A DNA stretch of 64,000 nucleotides from Clostridium cuniculi (GTDB taxonomy: Bacteria > Bacillota > Clostridia > Clostridiales > Clostridiaceae): positions 62,001 to 126,000 of the forward strand of contig NZ_SMUS01000001.1 of the NCBI RefSeq assembly GCF_004353185.1, read 5' to 3'. The number at the start of each line of letters is the position of its first letter. Position 1 is the first letter of the stretch. The translations under genes and the position numbers were made by a program. Below, piece after piece: positions 1 through 9,362 of this stretch. The notes beneath the pieces are model-generated. The model did not search any database. It saw nothing but the letters and a program-made list of their open reading frames with translations, and had not been told where the DNA came from.

Positions 1-636
1 ATAATCATGACCATCACAAACTACTACATTCCATCCAAAACTTTCAAACTTTTTATCTATAGGACTAATAGTCATTACTTCTTCATTTTTACCATCAATC
101 TGAAGGCCATTATAATCTAATATAGCAACTAAATTATCTAATTTGTAATGTCCTGCTGCCATTGCAGATTCCCATACTAAACCCTCTTGAATCTCTCCGT
201 CACCTAAAACTGCATAAACTTTAGATTTACTTTTTTTATGCTTAAGGCCTAATGACATTCCTACAGCATTTGATATTCCTTGTCCTAATGATCCAGTTGA
301 AACATCTACTCCTGGTATGTTCTTTGCATCTGGATGACCTTGAAGCATAGCTCCTATTTTTCTTAAATTCATTAACTGTTCTTTAGGGAAAAAACCTTTT
401 TCAGCAAGAACAGCATATAATGCTGGTGCTGCATGTCCTTTACTCATTACAAATCTATCTCTATTTTCATCCTTTGGATTTTCTACATTAATATTCATCT
501 TTTCAAAATATAAATAAGTCATTATATCTGTACAAGATAAGGACCCACCTGGATGTCCAGATTTTGCTTCATAAATCATTTCTATAATGTTTTTTCTAAT
601 ATTTTTTGCTATAACACTTAAATTATTATTATTCAT
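1..636 (-). CDS. Transketolase, N-terminal subunit (partial at left edge)
   Basis: Translating the minus strand from the ATG at 636 gives an open frame to the window edge, about 212 residues. It begins MNNNNLSVIAKNIRK and carries the transketolase landmarks SGHPGGSLS, SKGHAAPALYAV, GSLGQGISNAVGM and the thiamine-diphosphate motif GDGEIQEG near residue 155. The family is known as a split transketolase, so the C-terminal (pyrimidine-binding) subunit should follow outside the window. It transfers two-carbon units between pentose and other sugar phosphates. It lies 48 bp behind deoB, so ribose-5-phosphate from nucleosides would pass straight into the pentose phosphate pathway. The ribosome binding site is weak (GGTG). 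Identification is firm; the full length is unknown. Confidence 0.93.
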   Translation of the reverse strand, partial: MNNNNLSVIAKNIRKNIIEMIYEAKSGHPGGSLSCTDIMTYLYFEKMNINVENPKDENRDRFVMSKGHAAPALYAVLAEKGFFPKEQLMNLRKIGAMLQGHPDAKNIPGVDVSTGSLGQGISNAVGMSLGLKHKKSKSKVYAVLGDGEIQEGLVWESAMAAGHYKLDNLVAILDYNGLQIDGKNEEVMTISPIDKKFESFGWNVVVCDGHDY

Positions 637-684
637 ATTTTCACCAACTACTTTTTAAATTTATATAATATCTCTTACTAACTA

Positions 685-1875
685 TTAAATTAATTTATCT
701 AAAATTGATTCTCCAATAGTATTTTCTGGCATATTAACTTTAAAGTTATCAGCTATAGTAGCCCCTAATGTTCCAAAGCTTTCAGCTGTTTGTAATAATC
801 CGTTAACTTTCATTGAAGGTGAATATGCTAAAAATGGCACATACTCTCTTGTATGATCTGTTCCTTCATATGTTGGATCATTTCCATGATCTGCAGTTAA
901 TATTAATAAATCATCTTCTCTTAATTTTTCTAATACTTTTCCTAGATTAACATCAAACTTTTCTAATTCCCTTGCATATCCTTGTGGATTTCTTCTATGT
1001 CCCCATAATGCATCGAAATCAACTAAGTTTACAAAACATAATCCTTCAAAATCCTTATCCATAATTTCTAAAGTTTGCTCCATTCCATGAACAGAACTTT
1101 TAGATTTATAATACTCTGTGATACCCTCACCATCAAAAATATCATTAATTTTACCTACTGAAATTACATCAAATCCGTTGTCCTTTAACTCATTAAGTAC
1201 AGTCCTTCCATAGGGCTTTAAAGCATAATCATGTCTATTACTTGTACGTTTGAATTCTCCTACTTTATCTCCTAAATAGGGTCTTGCAATTACTCTTCCA
1301 ACCTTCCATTCATCTTTAAGTGTTATTTCTCTTGCAATTTCACAACATCTATATAATTCATCTAATCCAAAAGTTTCTTCATGCCCACAAATCTGTAATA
1401 CAGAATCAGCCGATGTATAAACAATCATATCTCCAGTTTTTATCTGATGTTCACCAAGTTCATCTAATATCTCTGTACCACTAGCACTCTTATTTCCAAC
1501 AATCTTATGTCCTGTCTTTTCAGACAACTCCTTTAATAAGCTTTCCGGAAATCCTGTATCTGTAAATGTCTTAAATGGTTTTGTAATATGAAGCCCCATC
1601 ATTTCCCAATGTCCTGTCATAGTATCTTTCCCAACACTAGCTTCCTTCATTTTCATTTGATATCCTAAAGGCTTTGAAACCTTATCTACATGTTCTATTT
1701 TATGTAGGTTAGAAATACCCATCTTCTTCATATTAGGAATATCAAACTTCTCTACAGACTTTGCTATATTTCCTAAAGTATCAACTCCAACATCCCCATA
1801 CATTTTAGAATCTTCCATCTCACCAATTCCTAGTGAATCAATTACTATTGTAAAAATTCTTTTATACTTTTTCAT
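685..1875 (-). CDS. deoB: Phosphopentomutase
   Basis: The 396-residue length is typical for DeoB, which interconverts (deoxy)ribose-1-phosphate and (deoxy)ribose-5-phosphate in the cytoplasm. Alkaline-phosphatase-superfamily features are visible: metal-binding Asp13 in VIDSLGIG, the phosphorylated Thr85 in DTMTGHW, and the late metal site TADHGND. The start has a good GGAGG site. It sits between nupC and the transketolase subunit and is probably transcribed from the promoter at 4050-4078, following uridine phosphorylase, whose ribose-1-phosphate it uses. Confidence 0.97.
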   Translation of the reverse strand: MKKYKRIFTIVIDSLGIGEMEDSKMYGDVGVDTLGNIAKSVEKFDIPNMKKMGISNLHKIEHVDKVSKPLGYQMKMKEASVGKDTMTGHWEMMGLHITKPFKTFTDTGFPESLLKELSEKTGHKIVGNKSASGTEILDELGEHQIKTGDMIVYTSADSVLQICGHEETFGLDELYRCCEIAREITLKDEWKVGRVIARPYLGDKVGEFKRTSNRHDYALKPYGRTVLNELKDNGFDVISVGKINDIFDGEGITEYYKSKSSVHGMEQTLEIMDKDFEGLCFVNLVDFDALWGHRRNPQGYARELEKFDVNLGKVLEKLREDDLLILTADHGNDPTYEGTDHTREYVPFLAYSPSMKVNGLLQTAESFGTLGATIADNFKVNMPENTIGESILDKLI

Positions 1876-1941
1876 ATAAATCCTCCTTATATATCTATTT
1901 TATTAAATATATTTTTAAGTCTGTAAAAACATATCTATTCT

Positions 1942-3144
1942 TTATATAAGAGTTATAACTCCAACTATCATTGCACTTAAAATACTTACTGTGAATCCTC
2001 CAATCATAGCCTTAAATGCTAATTTAGCAAGTGTATTTTTCTTTTCTGGGCATAATGCTGAAATTCCTGAGATACAAACTCCAATACTTGAAATATTCGC
2101 AAATCCACAAAGTGAAATAGTTATTATTAATCCTGTTCTATAACTTAATTCATTTAACATTTTACCTAAAGCTTCAAAAGCTACAAATTCGTTTAATACT
2201 ATCTTAGTACCTAACATTTGTCCCGCTATAAGAACTTCTTTTCCTTCTAATCCCATTAACCATCCAATTGGCGCAAATAAATAAGATAATAAATCTTGAA
2301 GAGTTGTTCCAAATAAACCTAAAAATCCATTTACCATAGCCACTAATGCAATTATTGCAATTAATGAAGCTCCTATTGCTAGTGCAGTATTTAATCCGCT
2401 CATAGCTCCCTCTGAAATAGCTCCAATTAAGTTTTCATTTTTACCTTTACGATCCATACTTATATCATTAATCTGTCTCGTTTCCTCTATTTCAGGATAT
2501 AATATTTTTGAAATTGCAATACTCCCCATAGGAACTAAGGCACTTGCAATAAGTAAATACTCCATAGGAATTCCCAATGCTGTATATCCACCTATTATTG
2601 TAGCTGACATACTTCCCATTCCAGATACTAAAACAACTAAAATTTCGCTGTCAGTCATTTTGTTTAGATACTTACTAACTAATATAGGACTTTCAGTTTG
2701 TCCTAAAAACATATTAGCTACAGCAACAAAGCTTTCAACCTGTGTAGTACCTAAAAGCTTACCTACTGCTTTTCCTATTATTTTTACTATAAAGCTCAAT
2801 ATTCCTAAATAATATAAAGCTGAAACTAAAGCTGAAACGAATATTATATTTCCTAATGTTTGAATTGCAAATATAAATCCTGTAGATGATCCACTATCTG
2901 CAAGGCTTCCAAATAAAAATACTAAACCATCTTTTCCATAATCTAAAATTCTAGTTACAACACTTGAAACCTTTTCAACAGCAAGCCTACCAAGAGGAAA
3001 TTTAACTAATACAAAAGCAATAATAAATTGTATTGACACAGATTTTAATATAGTTTTGTAAGGAATATTTTTCTTATTTGTTGACATTAAGTACATTATG
3101 CTTAATATAACTACTATTCCTAATAAACTTATAAGTATTTTCAT
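1942..3144 (-). CDS. nupC: Concentrative nucleoside transporter, NupC family
   Basis: A 400-residue integral membrane protein with a CNT-family signature NMFLGQTESPILV and several hydrophobic helices from residue 2 to the C-terminus. CNT proteins import nucleosides coupled to protons or sodium. The N-terminal helices, the re-entrant region near GQTESP and the gate domain are all present, so it looks intact. The gene is between udp and deoB in one direction with gaps of 46 and 66 bp, matching import, then phosphorolysis, then isomerisation. Exact nucleoside preference and coupling ion cannot be read from the sequence. Confidence 0.93.
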   Translation of the reverse strand: MKILISLLGIVVILSIMYLMSTNKKNIPYKTILKSVSIQFIIAFVLVKFPLGRLAVEKVSSVVTRILDYGKDGLVFLFGSLADSGSSTGFIFAIQTLGNIIFVSALVSALYYLGILSFIVKIIGKAVGKLLGTTQVESFVAVANMFLGQTESPILVSKYLNKMTDSEILVVLVSGMGSMSATIIGGYTALGIPMEYLLIASALVPMGSIAISKILYPEIEETRQINDISMDRKGKNENLIGAISEGAMSGLNTALAIGASLIAIIALVAMVNGFLGLFGTTLQDLLSYLFAPIGWLMGLEGKEVLIAGQMLGTKIVLNEFVAFEALGKMLNELSYRTGLIITISLCGFANISSIGVCISGISALCPEKKNTLAKLAFKAMIGGFTVSILSAMIVGVITLI

Positions 3145-3190
3145 TTTCCCAACTCCCCAATATTAACCATAATTTATTAATTAAGATAAT

Positions 3191-3973
3191 TTATTTTTCT
3201 TTTAGCTTATCTTCATTTATTAAATTTCTTATAGCTTCTACCGCTACTCTTATAGCACCTTCTGTATCATGAACTTGTATGTTTTCTAAACCTAATTTTT
3301 CTCTTTCTTGATTAGCTATTGTTAAAAATATTGCTCCTACTCTAACCCTTAAATAGCTTCCAACTATAAATAATGCTGCTGATTCCATCTCTGAAGCTAA
3401 GCAACCACATTTAACCCACGCATCCCATTTATTGATTAAATCATATCCTATTGGCATCTTTTCTGGTGAATGTTGTCCATAAAAAGAATCCTTTGATTGA
3501 ACAACTCCAGTATGATAAGTTTTATTTAAATTTTTAGAAGCCTTTACTAGTGAGTTTACTACTTCTAAGTTCGCTACTGCTGGAAATTCAATTGGTGCAT
3601 ACTCCTTAGTTGTACCTTCCATTCTTATAGACCCTGTAGCTATTACCATATCTCCACCTTTTACATTAACATCCATTCCACCACAAGTTCCTACTCTAAT
3701 AAATGTATCTGCACCGCATTTAACTAACTCTTCTAATGCTATAGAAGCAGATGGCCCACCTATTCCTGTAGAAGTTACACTAACTTTAACTCCATCTAAA
3801 TATCCTGTATACGTAACATATTCTCTACTGTCAGCTACTAATTTTGAATTTTCAAGATATTTTGCTATTTTTGCACATCTCTTAGGATCACCTGGCATAA
3901 TTACATATTTCCCAACTTCACTAGCAGCAACATTTATGTGATATTGCTTTTCTGAACCTTGTGAATAAATCAT
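3191..3973 (-). CDS. udp: Uridine phosphorylase
   Basis: Nucleoside phosphorylase of 260 residues from the ATG at 3973, which follows GGGAGG at 7 bp; an open frame continues 8 codons upstream but lacks a ribosome binding site. Family marks include the phosphate-binding PGDP near the N-terminus, [23 protein letters not shown] and the ribose-binding EMESAALF. It splits uridine into uracil and ribose-1-phosphate. It is the first gene after the operon promoter, and the operator repeats at 4002-4044 fall in its 5' leader. Purine nucleoside phosphorylase DeoD is the alternative, but the motifs fit Udp better. Confidence 0.9.
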   Translation of the reverse strand: MIYSQGSEKQYHINVAASEVGKYVIMPGDPKRCAKIAKYLENSKLVADSREYVTYTGYLDGVKVSVTSTGIGGPSASIALEELVKCGADTFIRVGTCGGMDVNVKGGDMVIATGSIRMEGTTKEYAPIEFPAVANLEVVNSLVKASKNLNKTYHTGVVQSKDSFYGQHSPEKMPIGYDLINKWDAWVKCGCLASEMESAALFIVGSYLRVRVGAIFLTIANQEREKLGLENIQVHDTEGAIRVAVEAIRNLINEDKLKEK

Positions 3974-4001
3974 TTTAATTCCTCCCAAATAAACCATTTT
4001 T

Positions 4002-4044
4002 CATACAAGTTCAAACTTGTATGTTAAGTTGTATGTTTTGTATG
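4002..4044 (-). promoter_or_regulatory. Operator array for the nucleoside operon
   Basis: A perfect 10-bp inverted repeat, CATACAAGTT and AACTTGTATG, lies at 4002-4023 with a 2-bp centre. The half-site TTGTATG occurs three times in direct order (4017-4023, 4029-4035, 4038-4044). The array begins just below the minus-strand -10 box at 4050-4055, so a protein bound here would block transcription of udp. The divergent GntR/UTRA gene at 4195 is the natural candidate for the binding protein; that link is inferred. Confidence 0.75.
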
Positions 4045-4049
4045 GGTTA

Positions 4050-4078
4050 ATAATACCACTATACGCTATATTTGTCAA
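4050..4078 (-). promoter_or_regulatory. Promoter of udp-nupC-deoB-tkt
   Basis: On the minus strand TTGACA (4078-4073) and TATTAT (4055-4050) are separated by 17 bp, close to the sigma-A ideal. The operator array begins 6 bp downstream of the -10 box. Confidence 0.8.
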
Positions 4079-4194
4079 TCGTTTACATGGAAATTTTTAT
4101 ATTATTATTATTGGTTATTAACTATAAATGCTTTATAATTTATTTAAACAAATACTTTACATTATATTCTATTATTTAATAAAGAGGTAAAAAA

Positions 4195-4929
4195 ATGTCT
4201 GATATAAATATTGTAGATAAGAAAAAAGGCTTGCTTTATGTAGCTGTTTATAACAAGCTTTTTAAAATGATAACTGAAGGAACTTTTCCTGAAAATAGTA
4301 AATTACCAACCGAACCTGAACTCGCAAAAAATTTAGGGGTAAGCAGAAGTACATTACGTCAAGCATTAGCCTTATTGCAAGATGATGGTTTAATAAAAAA
4401 TATCCATGGAAAAGGTAATTATATTCAAAAGAAAGCTCCACCTAAAAAGATAGGTTTGGAAAAAATAGGTAATACAGTTCACAAATGCTTAGAAAAAACA
4501 ATTACTAATGTAGAAATGGAATTTAAAATAGATCCTCCTTCTGATTATTATACAAAGATCTTTGAGAAGAAAACTCTTGCAACTGTTTGTGTTGATAGAT
4601 GGTATACCTCTGATGAGGGAACTTTTGCTTATACTTTTACAATACTTCCTATAGAAAGCATAGATGAATTAAATATTGATTTAAATGATAAAGATTCACT
4701 ACTTAATTTACTTGAAACTGAAATCTATGAACAATGTACTAATACTTCTGTAGAATTTAAATTTTCTACTTTTAATAATTTTGCAGCTAAAAGATATCCA
4801 TTAGCATCAGAAAAAGGATTTTATTTAATAGAAGAAAAAGTTTATAAAAATAGTGAATTTCCTATAATGGTTAATAAACATTATCTTCCTTTACAATACA
4901 CTACAATAAAATTTCATCCTACAAAATAA
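4195..4929 (+). CDS. GntR-family transcriptional regulator (HutC/UTRA type)
   Basis: 244 residues. The N-terminus (about 12-75) is a GntR winged helix-turn-helix: KLPTEPELAKNLGVSRSTLRQAL is split here by the classic PTEPELA and SRSTLRQA blocks. The C-terminal two thirds resemble a UTRA ligand-binding domain, ending with a VEEK-like strand and a DxxxPIM-type stretch. Start ATG follows AGAGG. It is divergent from the nucleoside operon, and the palindrome at 4002-4023 lies between them, so it probably represses that operon until a nucleoside or sugar phosphate binds. The inducer is not visible. Confidence 0.88.
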   Translation: MSDINIVDKKKGLLYVAVYNKLFKMITEGTFPENSKLPTEPELAKNLGVSRSTLRQALALLQDDGLIKNIHGKGNYIQKKAPPKKIGLEKIGNTVHKCLEKTITNVEMEFKIDPPSDYYTKIFEKKTLATVCVDRWYTSDEGTFAYTFTILPIESIDELNIDLNDKDSLLNLLETEIYEQCTNTSVEFKFSTFNNFAAKRYPLASEKGFYLIEEKVYKNSEFPIMVNKHYLPLQYTTIKFHPTK

Positions 4930-4965
4930 TATGGACAATTATAAATTTTAAATTAACCAAAACAA

Positions 4966-5014
4966 AAAAAACTTAAGTAATTATGTATCAAACCCATAAT
5001 CACTTAAGTTTTTT
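4966..5014. terminator. Bidirectional terminator between GntR gene and esterase
   Basis: Arms AAAAAACTTAAGT (4966-4978) and its exact complement at 5002-5014, A-run on one side and T-run on the other, between converging genes. Confidence 0.75.
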
Positions 5015-5152
5015 AATTATTATTTTTTCCTCAACTCGCCAATTAATACATGTTGTAATATTACCTTGAATCTCTATAATATAAAATTTAATACTATTAC
5101 TATATAATTCATAATAATATTAAAATATATTTTAAAACTATTATCTATTTTA

Positions 5153-6304
5153 TTATATCTCTTTAATAGCTTCACTAATAATATTAGCTAAATCTTCAGC
5201 CTGAGGTACAAACCCTAATTTATCAATAAATGCATGAGTCATTCCTTTATACCTATAACACGTTACATCAACCCCTGCATCTTTGAGCTGCTTTGCGTAA
5301 AACTCTGTTTGAATACGAAGTCCATCAAACTCTGCTCCAACTAAAATAGTCTTTGGTAAATTAGAGTGCGATTTTGCTAGCATAGGACTAACATACGGAT
5401 CATCAACTAAATCAAAACTAGGTAAATAACTTGATAATATTGGATCACTAAAATCTTTACTAGGCCTTCCTAATCCAGTCAACGGTCTTATCTTTTCTTC
5501 TAACTCTTGTGCAATCTTAATCATATCTTCTGACCAGTTATATCCAGGAACTGAAGCATCTCCAATAGCTACTGCTGGATAAATTAATACTTGTAATGCT
5601 ATCATTGGAATTTCTTCATCCCTAGCTCTTAACGAAACTACTGCAGTATAATTTCCACCGGCACTATCACCACCAACAGCAATTTTATTCTTATCAATTC
5701 CATACTTATCAGCATTATCATATATATGTTTTATTGCATAATAATTATCATTTAACCCATTTGGATATGGTTTTTCAGGTGCTAATGAATAATCAATGTT
5801 AAATACTACACAGTTAGCTTTTTCTGCAATTAACTTACAGAAATTTTCTACTACATATGTAGTTCCACCTATCCATCCTCCTCCATGAATAAATACTAAG
5901 GCTGGTCTATTTTTAATTTTTTCAATATGTCTTGGATAATAACGCCATAATCCAACTTCATTTCCACTATCAGTTATTGTCTCAAACTTTGTATAAATTT
6001 CAACTGTATTTAAGTTATAGTTCGCAAATCCCATACTGTCCCTAATCATTGAAATAATCATATCTGACGAAGGTGCTTGTCCTTCTAATGCATTATCAGA
6101 ATTACCTTTTTCTTCTGTTATTTCTTTATCATTACTAGTTTTACTTGCCCAATGACCTTCCATTATTAATTTTTCACAAGGATCTAAATATCCTTCTCTT
6201 TTCTCCCCTGGACTTGGTTTTAATATAATTTTCACACCATTATTTTCAATTTCTATTGTCTCATTTTTTAATATTTTCAAGTATTCTTTTGAATATTTTC
6301 TCAT
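5153..6304 (-). CDS. Alpha/beta hydrolase, hormone-sensitive-lipase (family IV) type esterase
   Basis: 383 residues. The oxyanion-hole motif HGGGW is at 140-144 and the nucleophile elbow GGDSAGGN at 211-218 with Ser214; the catalytic His is in GMTHAF near the C-terminus, and an Asp in GAEFDGLR completes the triad. This is the family IV esterase/lipase layout. About 110 N-terminal residues before the fold form a cap-like region rich in charged residues. No signal peptide, so cytoplasmic. Transcribed alone, divergent from scrK. Substrate is not predictable; deacetylation of sugars or xenobiotic ester cleavage are possible. Confidence 0.87.
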   Translation of the reverse strand: MRKYSKEYLKILKNETIEIENNGVKIILKPSPGEKREGYLDPCEKLIMEGHWASKTSNDKEITEEKGNSDNALEGQAPSSDMIISMIRDSMGFANYNLNTVEIYTKFETITDSGNEVGLWRYYPRHIEKIKNRPALVFIHGGGWIGGTTYVVENFCKLIAEKANCVVFNIDYSLAPEKPYPNGLNDNYYAIKHIYDNADKYGIDKNKIAVGGDSAGGNYTAVVSLRARDEEIPMIALQVLIYPAVAIGDASVPGYNWSEDMIKIAQELEEKIRPLTGLGRPSKDFSDPILSSYLPSFDLVDDPYVSPMLAKSHSNLPKTILVGAEFDGLRIQTEFYAKQLKDAGVDVTCYRYKGMTHAFIDKLGFVPQAEDLANIISEAIKEI

Positions 6305-6488
6305 AAATAATCACGCTCCATTTATAACTTTATTTATCATTAACATTCATCTAACTGTAAGTTACTGTTTTAAAACAATATCTAGCTTATCTATTTCTTC
6401 TTCATTATTATCTATATTATAAAATATAATGGCTACTCTTGTAATAGCTGAACATAAAATTGAAAAAAGAATAATATATACACCTTTA

Positions 6489-6527
6489 TGTCAATCGCTT
6501 GACATATTTATTTTTTATAATTATACT
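6489..6527 (+). promoter_or_regulatory. Promoter and LacI-type operator of the sucrose operon
   Basis: TTGACA (6499-6504), 17-bp spacer, TATACT (6522-6527). The -35 box is the right half of the perfect palindrome TGTCAATCGCTTGACA (6489-6504), whose even symmetry and central CG are typical of LacI/ScrR operators. The LacI-family gene at 11470-12456 is the best local candidate for binding it. Confidence 0.8.
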
Positions 6528-6557
6528 CTATTTATAGAAAACCATTAGGAGGTAACA

Positions 6558-7514
6558 ATGTTTAATTTTAGTAATGCTATACAATTCCACAATAAAGCAA
6601 ACGATGTATTTACAATTGGTGAAATTCTAGTAGATATGATTTCCGATGACTATGATACTAACTTCACTTGTAACAAATACTCAAGATTTTTTGGTGGTTC
6701 ACCAGCAAATATAACTATGAATATAAAGAGACTTGGTGGTAATCCAATTATAACTTCCTGTGTAGGAAATGACGGACTAGGCGATTTCTTAATTAATCAC
6801 TTAAAGAAAAATAATATTAATACTGAATTAATTACTAGAGTTAATAACTCTACAAGTATGGTTCTTGTAACTAAGAGTAAGGAAACTCCACTACCTATTT
6901 TCTATCGTAGTGCAGATTATAATTTGGAATATACTTCTGAAATAGATTCAACATTAAAAAATAGTAAAATAGTTCATTTTTCTTGTTGGCCCATTTCTCA
7001 AGCAAAATCTAGAAAAATGATTGAAAAAGTTATTGAAGAAGCTAGAAAAAATAATGTTCTTATAGGATTTGATCCTAACTATCATGAAATGATTTGGGAA
7101 GAAGGACATGATGGAATAGAATATATAAAAAGCCTTATAGGTAAAGTAGATATAATAAAACCTTCAGAAGTTGATGCAGAAAGAATTTTTGGTTCAGATA
7201 CTCCTGAAAATTATGTGGACAAGTTTATTCAATATGGTGCAAAACTTGTAATAATGACTTTAGGTAAAGATGGTGCAATAGTTTCTAACGGCACTGAAAC
7301 TATTAAATTTAAAACTTTAGCTACTGAAGTTGTAGATACAACTGGTGCTGGAGATGCTTTTTGGGGTGGATTCTATACAGCTATAACTAGTAATCACGCT
7401 TTAAAAGAAGCTTTAAATATTGGCTTTGCAACAAGTGCTTTCAAGCTAAAACATGTAGGTGCTATTGCAGAATTACCTTCTATAGAAGAATTAAAAATAC
7501 TTTATAATATATAG
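6558..7514 (+). CDS. scrK: Fructokinase, PfkB family
   Basis: 318 residues with the two PfkB signatures: the N-terminal glycine-rich GGSPANITMNIKRLGG block near residue 50 and DTTGAGDAFWGGF near 262, whose GAGD aspartate is the catalytic base. ATP-dependent phosphorylation of fructose is inferred from the partner: the next gene, 22 bp downstream, is sucrose phosphorylase, which releases free fructose. Start ATG follows AGGAGG. Other PfkB sugars (ribose, 2-keto-3-deoxygluconate) are possible by family alone. Confidence 0.87.
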   Translation: MFNFSNAIQFHNKANDVFTIGEILVDMISDDYDTNFTCNKYSRFFGGSPANITMNIKRLGGNPIITSCVGNDGLGDFLINHLKKNNINTELITRVNNSTSMVLVTKSKETPLPIFYRSADYNLEYTSEIDSTLKNSKIVHFSCWPISQAKSRKMIEKVIEEARKNNVLIGFDPNYHEMIWEEGHDGIEYIKSLIGKVDIIKPSEVDAERIFGSDTPENYVDKFIQYGAKLVIMTLGKDGAIVSNGTETIKFKTLATEVVDTTGAGDAFWGGFYTAITSNHALKEALNIGFATSAFKLKHVGAIAELPSIEELKILYNI

Positions 7515-7536
7515 TTAATTAAGAGGAGATATTAAA

Positions 7537-9000
7537 ATGGCAGTTAAAAATAAAGTTCAACTTATAACTTATCCTGATTCTCTTGGTGGAGATTTAAAAA
7601 CATTAGATAATGTACTTACAAAATATTTTCCAAATACATTTAAAGGTGGTATTCACATACTTCCTCCATTCCCATCATCAGGGGATAGAGGTTTTGCACC
7701 TCTTACTTATCTAGAAATAGAACCTGAATTTGGTACATGGGAAGATATTCGTAAAATAGGTGAAAATCATGATGTTCTTCTTGATCTAATGGTTAATCAC
7801 ATTTCTAAAAACTCAGTATTCTTCCAAGATTTTTTAAAGAACGGAAAAGAATCAAAGTATTCTGATTTATTTATTACATTAGATAAAATTTGGAATGATG
7901 GAAAGCCTGTTCAAGAAGATATTAATAAAATGTTCTTACGTAGACAAGTTCCATACTCAACATTTAATATAAAAGGTGAAGAAGTTTCTGTTTGGACTAC
8001 CTTCGGTAAAGAAACTCCATCTGAACAAATTGATCTTGATATAAACTCTGAATCAGTTAGAGCATTATTAAAGGAATTCTTTGAGAATTTTCACAAAAAT
8101 AATGTTAAGATTGTAAGACTTGATGCTGTAGGATATGTAATAAAGAAACTTGGTACTAGCTGTTTCTTTGTTGAACCTGAAATATATAAATTCTTAGATT
8201 GGATATCTGATTTAGCTAAATCTCTTAATATTGACTTACTTCCGGAAGTTCATGCCCATTACACTACCCAATTTAAGTTAGCTAAATACGGTAACTATAT
8301 TTATGACTTTATACTTCCATATATGATTCTTAGCACAATAGTTAATAAATCTAGCTCTCAAATTACAGAATATTTAAAAGATAGACCTCATAATCAATTT
8401 ACAATGTTAGATTGTCATGATGGAATTCCTGTAAAACCGGATTTAGATGATTTAGTATCAACAAATGATGCTAGAAAAATTGTTAACCATTGCTTAGATC
8501 ATGGTGCAAATTTAAGCTTAGTTCACTCTGATGCTCATAAGAGCCAAGATGGATTTGACGTTCATCAAATAAGATGTTCTTATTATTCTGTCTTAGGGTG
8601 CAATGATGATGCATACTTAACTGCAAGAGCAATTCAATTCTTTGCTCCTGGTATTCCACAAGTATACTATGTAGGATTATTAGCTGGTGAGAATGATGTT
8701 GAGAATGTTGCTCGTACTGGAGAAGGTCGTGAAATCAATAGACATAATTTTACTTTAGATGAAATTGATAAAGCCTATAATCAAGATGTAGTTCAGAGAT
8801 TACTTAAATTAATTGACTTCAGAAATGATTATTCTGCATTTGATGGTGATTTTACAGTTGAACCTTCAGATGATGATGAAATTATATTAACTTGGAAAAA
8901 AGATTATAAATATTGTACTTTAAATGTTGATTTAAATACTAGCAAATCAACAATTAAATATATAAATGATGATGGCGACACATCATTATACACAATTTAA
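7537..9000 (+). CDS. gtfA: Sucrose phosphorylase (GH13 subfamily 18)
   Basis: 487 residues, the usual length. It starts with the sucrose-phosphorylase hallmark ITYPDSLGGDL and has the GH13 catalytic set: nucleophile Asp196 in VRLDAVGY, acid/base Glu237 in LPEVHAH and transition-state stabiliser Asp295 in LDCHDGIP. It converts sucrose and phosphate to glucose-1-phosphate and fructose in the cytoplasm. It forms a two-gene operon with fructokinase, ended by the hairpin at 9008-9051. No sucrose permease is next to it, and the enzyme needs unphosphorylated sucrose, so a non-PTS importer must be elsewhere. Confidence 0.95.
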   Translation: MAVKNKVQLITYPDSLGGDLKTLDNVLTKYFPNTFKGGIHILPPFPSSGDRGFAPLTYLEIEPEFGTWEDIRKIGENHDVLLDLMVNHISKNSVFFQDFLKNGKESKYSDLFITLDKIWNDGKPVQEDINKMFLRRQVPYSTFNIKGEEVSVWTTFGKETPSEQIDLDINSESVRALLKEFFENFHKNNVKIVRLDAVGYVIKKLGTSCFFVEPEIYKFLDWISDLAKSLNIDLLPEVHAHYTTQFKLAKYGNYIYDFILPYMILSTIVNKSSSQITEYLKDRPHNQFTMLDCHDGIPVKPDLDDLVSTNDARKIVNHCLDHGANLSLVHSDAHKSQDGFDVHQIRCSYYSVLGCNDDAYLTARAIQFFAPGIPQVYYVGLLAGENDVENVARTGEGREINRHNFTLDEIDKAYNQDVVQRLLKLIDFRNDYSAFDGDFTVEPSDDDEIILTWKKDYKYCTLNVDLNTSKSTIKYINDDGDTSLYTI

Positions 9001-9007
9001 TATATAT

Positions 9008-9051
9008 AAATAAAAGAAGCATTTTTCTAAATAAAAATGCTTCTTTTATTT
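9008..9051 (+). terminator. Terminator after sucrose phosphorylase
   Basis: 19-bp arms AAATAAAAGAAGCATTTTT and the complement at 9033-9051 with a 6-bp loop. The same GAAGCATTTTT stem recurs after the hydrogenase gene at 11404-11440. The 9052-9263 remainder is very AT-rich with an 11-bp inverted repeat (AAATTTCTATT near 9187, complement near 9249) and no gene. Confidence 0.8.
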
Positions 9052-9263
9052 ATATCTTAACTTAAAATATAATCACTAAAACTTAAGAAATATTCATTAA
9101 ATTTATGCCGCAAATTCAATACCGTACTATTAAATAAAAAAATAATTTATTTCATAATAATTTAAGATTATTATTATTATTTATTAAAATTTCTATTCTT
9201 AAATTTAAGTATTAAATAAAAAAATATTAACTTAAAATCATAAATAAAAATAGAAATTTGTTA

Positions 9264-9307
9264 TACAGTTTTGAAATTTATTTTAAAATTGGTATAATAA
9301 AACTGTA
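9264..9307 (+). promoter_or_regulatory. Promoter of the hydrogenase-rubrerythrin gene with flanking inverted repeat
   Basis: TTGAAA (9271-9276), 16-bp spacer, TATAAT (9293-9298). The promoter is bracketed by a perfect 9-bp inverted repeat, TACAGTTTT at 9264-9272 and AAAACTGTA at 9299-9307. The placement suggests an operator, but no regulator is identified. Confidence 0.65.
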
Positions 9308-9362
9308 AAATAAAGTTGTTTTTGTGGTTTTATTGGAAAACAAAAGAGAAAGGAGATCTTAA

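Noticed and set aside
4071-4090. cre site over the nucleoside promoter (TGTAAACGATTGAC)
   Set aside because: Right half does not fit the CcpA consensus; explained by the -35 box.
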